The position numbers were made by a program, and so were the translations under genes. From Angustibacter luteus (GTDB taxonomy: Bacteria > Actinomycetota > Actinomycetes > Actinomycetales > Angustibacteraceae), in assembly GCF_039541115.1 (NCBI RefSeq), contig NZ_BAABFP010000002.1:62001-126000 (forward strand): a stretch of DNA of 64,000 nt, given 5' to 3'. A model generated the notes under the pieces. The model did not search any database. It saw nothing but the letters and a program-made list of their open reading frames with translations, and was not told the origin of the DNA. Shown in pieces: positions 63,397-64,000 of the stretch. How positions within the stretch are numbered: the stretch's first letter is position 1; every line of letters starts with the position of its first letter.

Positions 63397-64000
<604 letters not shown>

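Overview
The window is chromosomal DNA of a high-GC actinobacterium. Support comes from the GC-rich coding throughout, the many GTG starts and four-base GTGA/ATGA gene overlaps, and the conserved block amtB-glnB-glnD-ffh, rpsP-khpA-rimM-trmD-rplS-lepB-rnhB-DUF2469. dusB, dgt and dnaG, a DesA3-type desaturase with its ferredoxin reductase, and DtxR/IdeR-type iron boxes also fit. A member of the order Micrococcales (for example a Cellulomonadaceae relative) is my best guess, but no gene here fixes the genus.

Layout. 0-1.4 kb: end of an SLC13-type permease and a universal stress protein. 1.4-12 kb: a sugar/polyol catabolic locus with a mannitol-dehydrogenase-family enzyme, an ABC importer with a single-domain ATPase, an SDR, two LacI paralogues, an FGGY kinase, a LacD-like aldolase and a small P-loop kinase. 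Near-identical 14-base palindromes sit at both of its control regions. 12-15.6 kb: desaturase plus reductase, divergent from a PucR/CdaR-like regulator. 15.6-17.8 kb: GH3 beta-glucosidase. 18.2-20.6 kb: a decayed integrated element at a CAU-anticodon tRNA gene, bounded by a 34-base perfect direct repeat. It holds an integrase remnant, a broken lamin-tail-domain gene and one intact low-GC gene with a DUF4062 (TIR-like) domain. 20.7-27 kb: DUF2231 protein, a two-component system, small ORFs, a GNAT-like protein, a GGDEF-EAL protein and tRNA-Asn. 27-29.6 kb: dnaG.

29.6-44.6 kb is an accessory block: a TetR-controlled DrrAB-type exporter; an iron-box-controlled siderophore importer with a siderophore-interacting reductase; a large LuxR-type ATPase regulator divergent from a methyltransferase and a hydrolase-glycosyltransferase fusion; and an APH-like kinase. 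44.6-49 kb: dgt, a YdcF-like protein and dusB, then an AbiEi/endonuclease-like gene enclosed by 54-base inverted repeats with one mismatch. 49-64 kb: the housekeeping superoperon on the minus strand, interrupted by a twin-Nudix gene, an acetyltransferase-kinase fusion, an amidohydrolase and a GH3 lipoprotein.

The most unusual items are the tRNA element with its DUF4062 cargo, the inverted-repeat-bounded gene at 47.8-49.0 kb, the hydrolase-glycosyltransferase fusion, and a series of long, near-perfect intergenic hairpins with unrelated sequences. No CRISPR array, rRNA or intact insertion sequence was seen.
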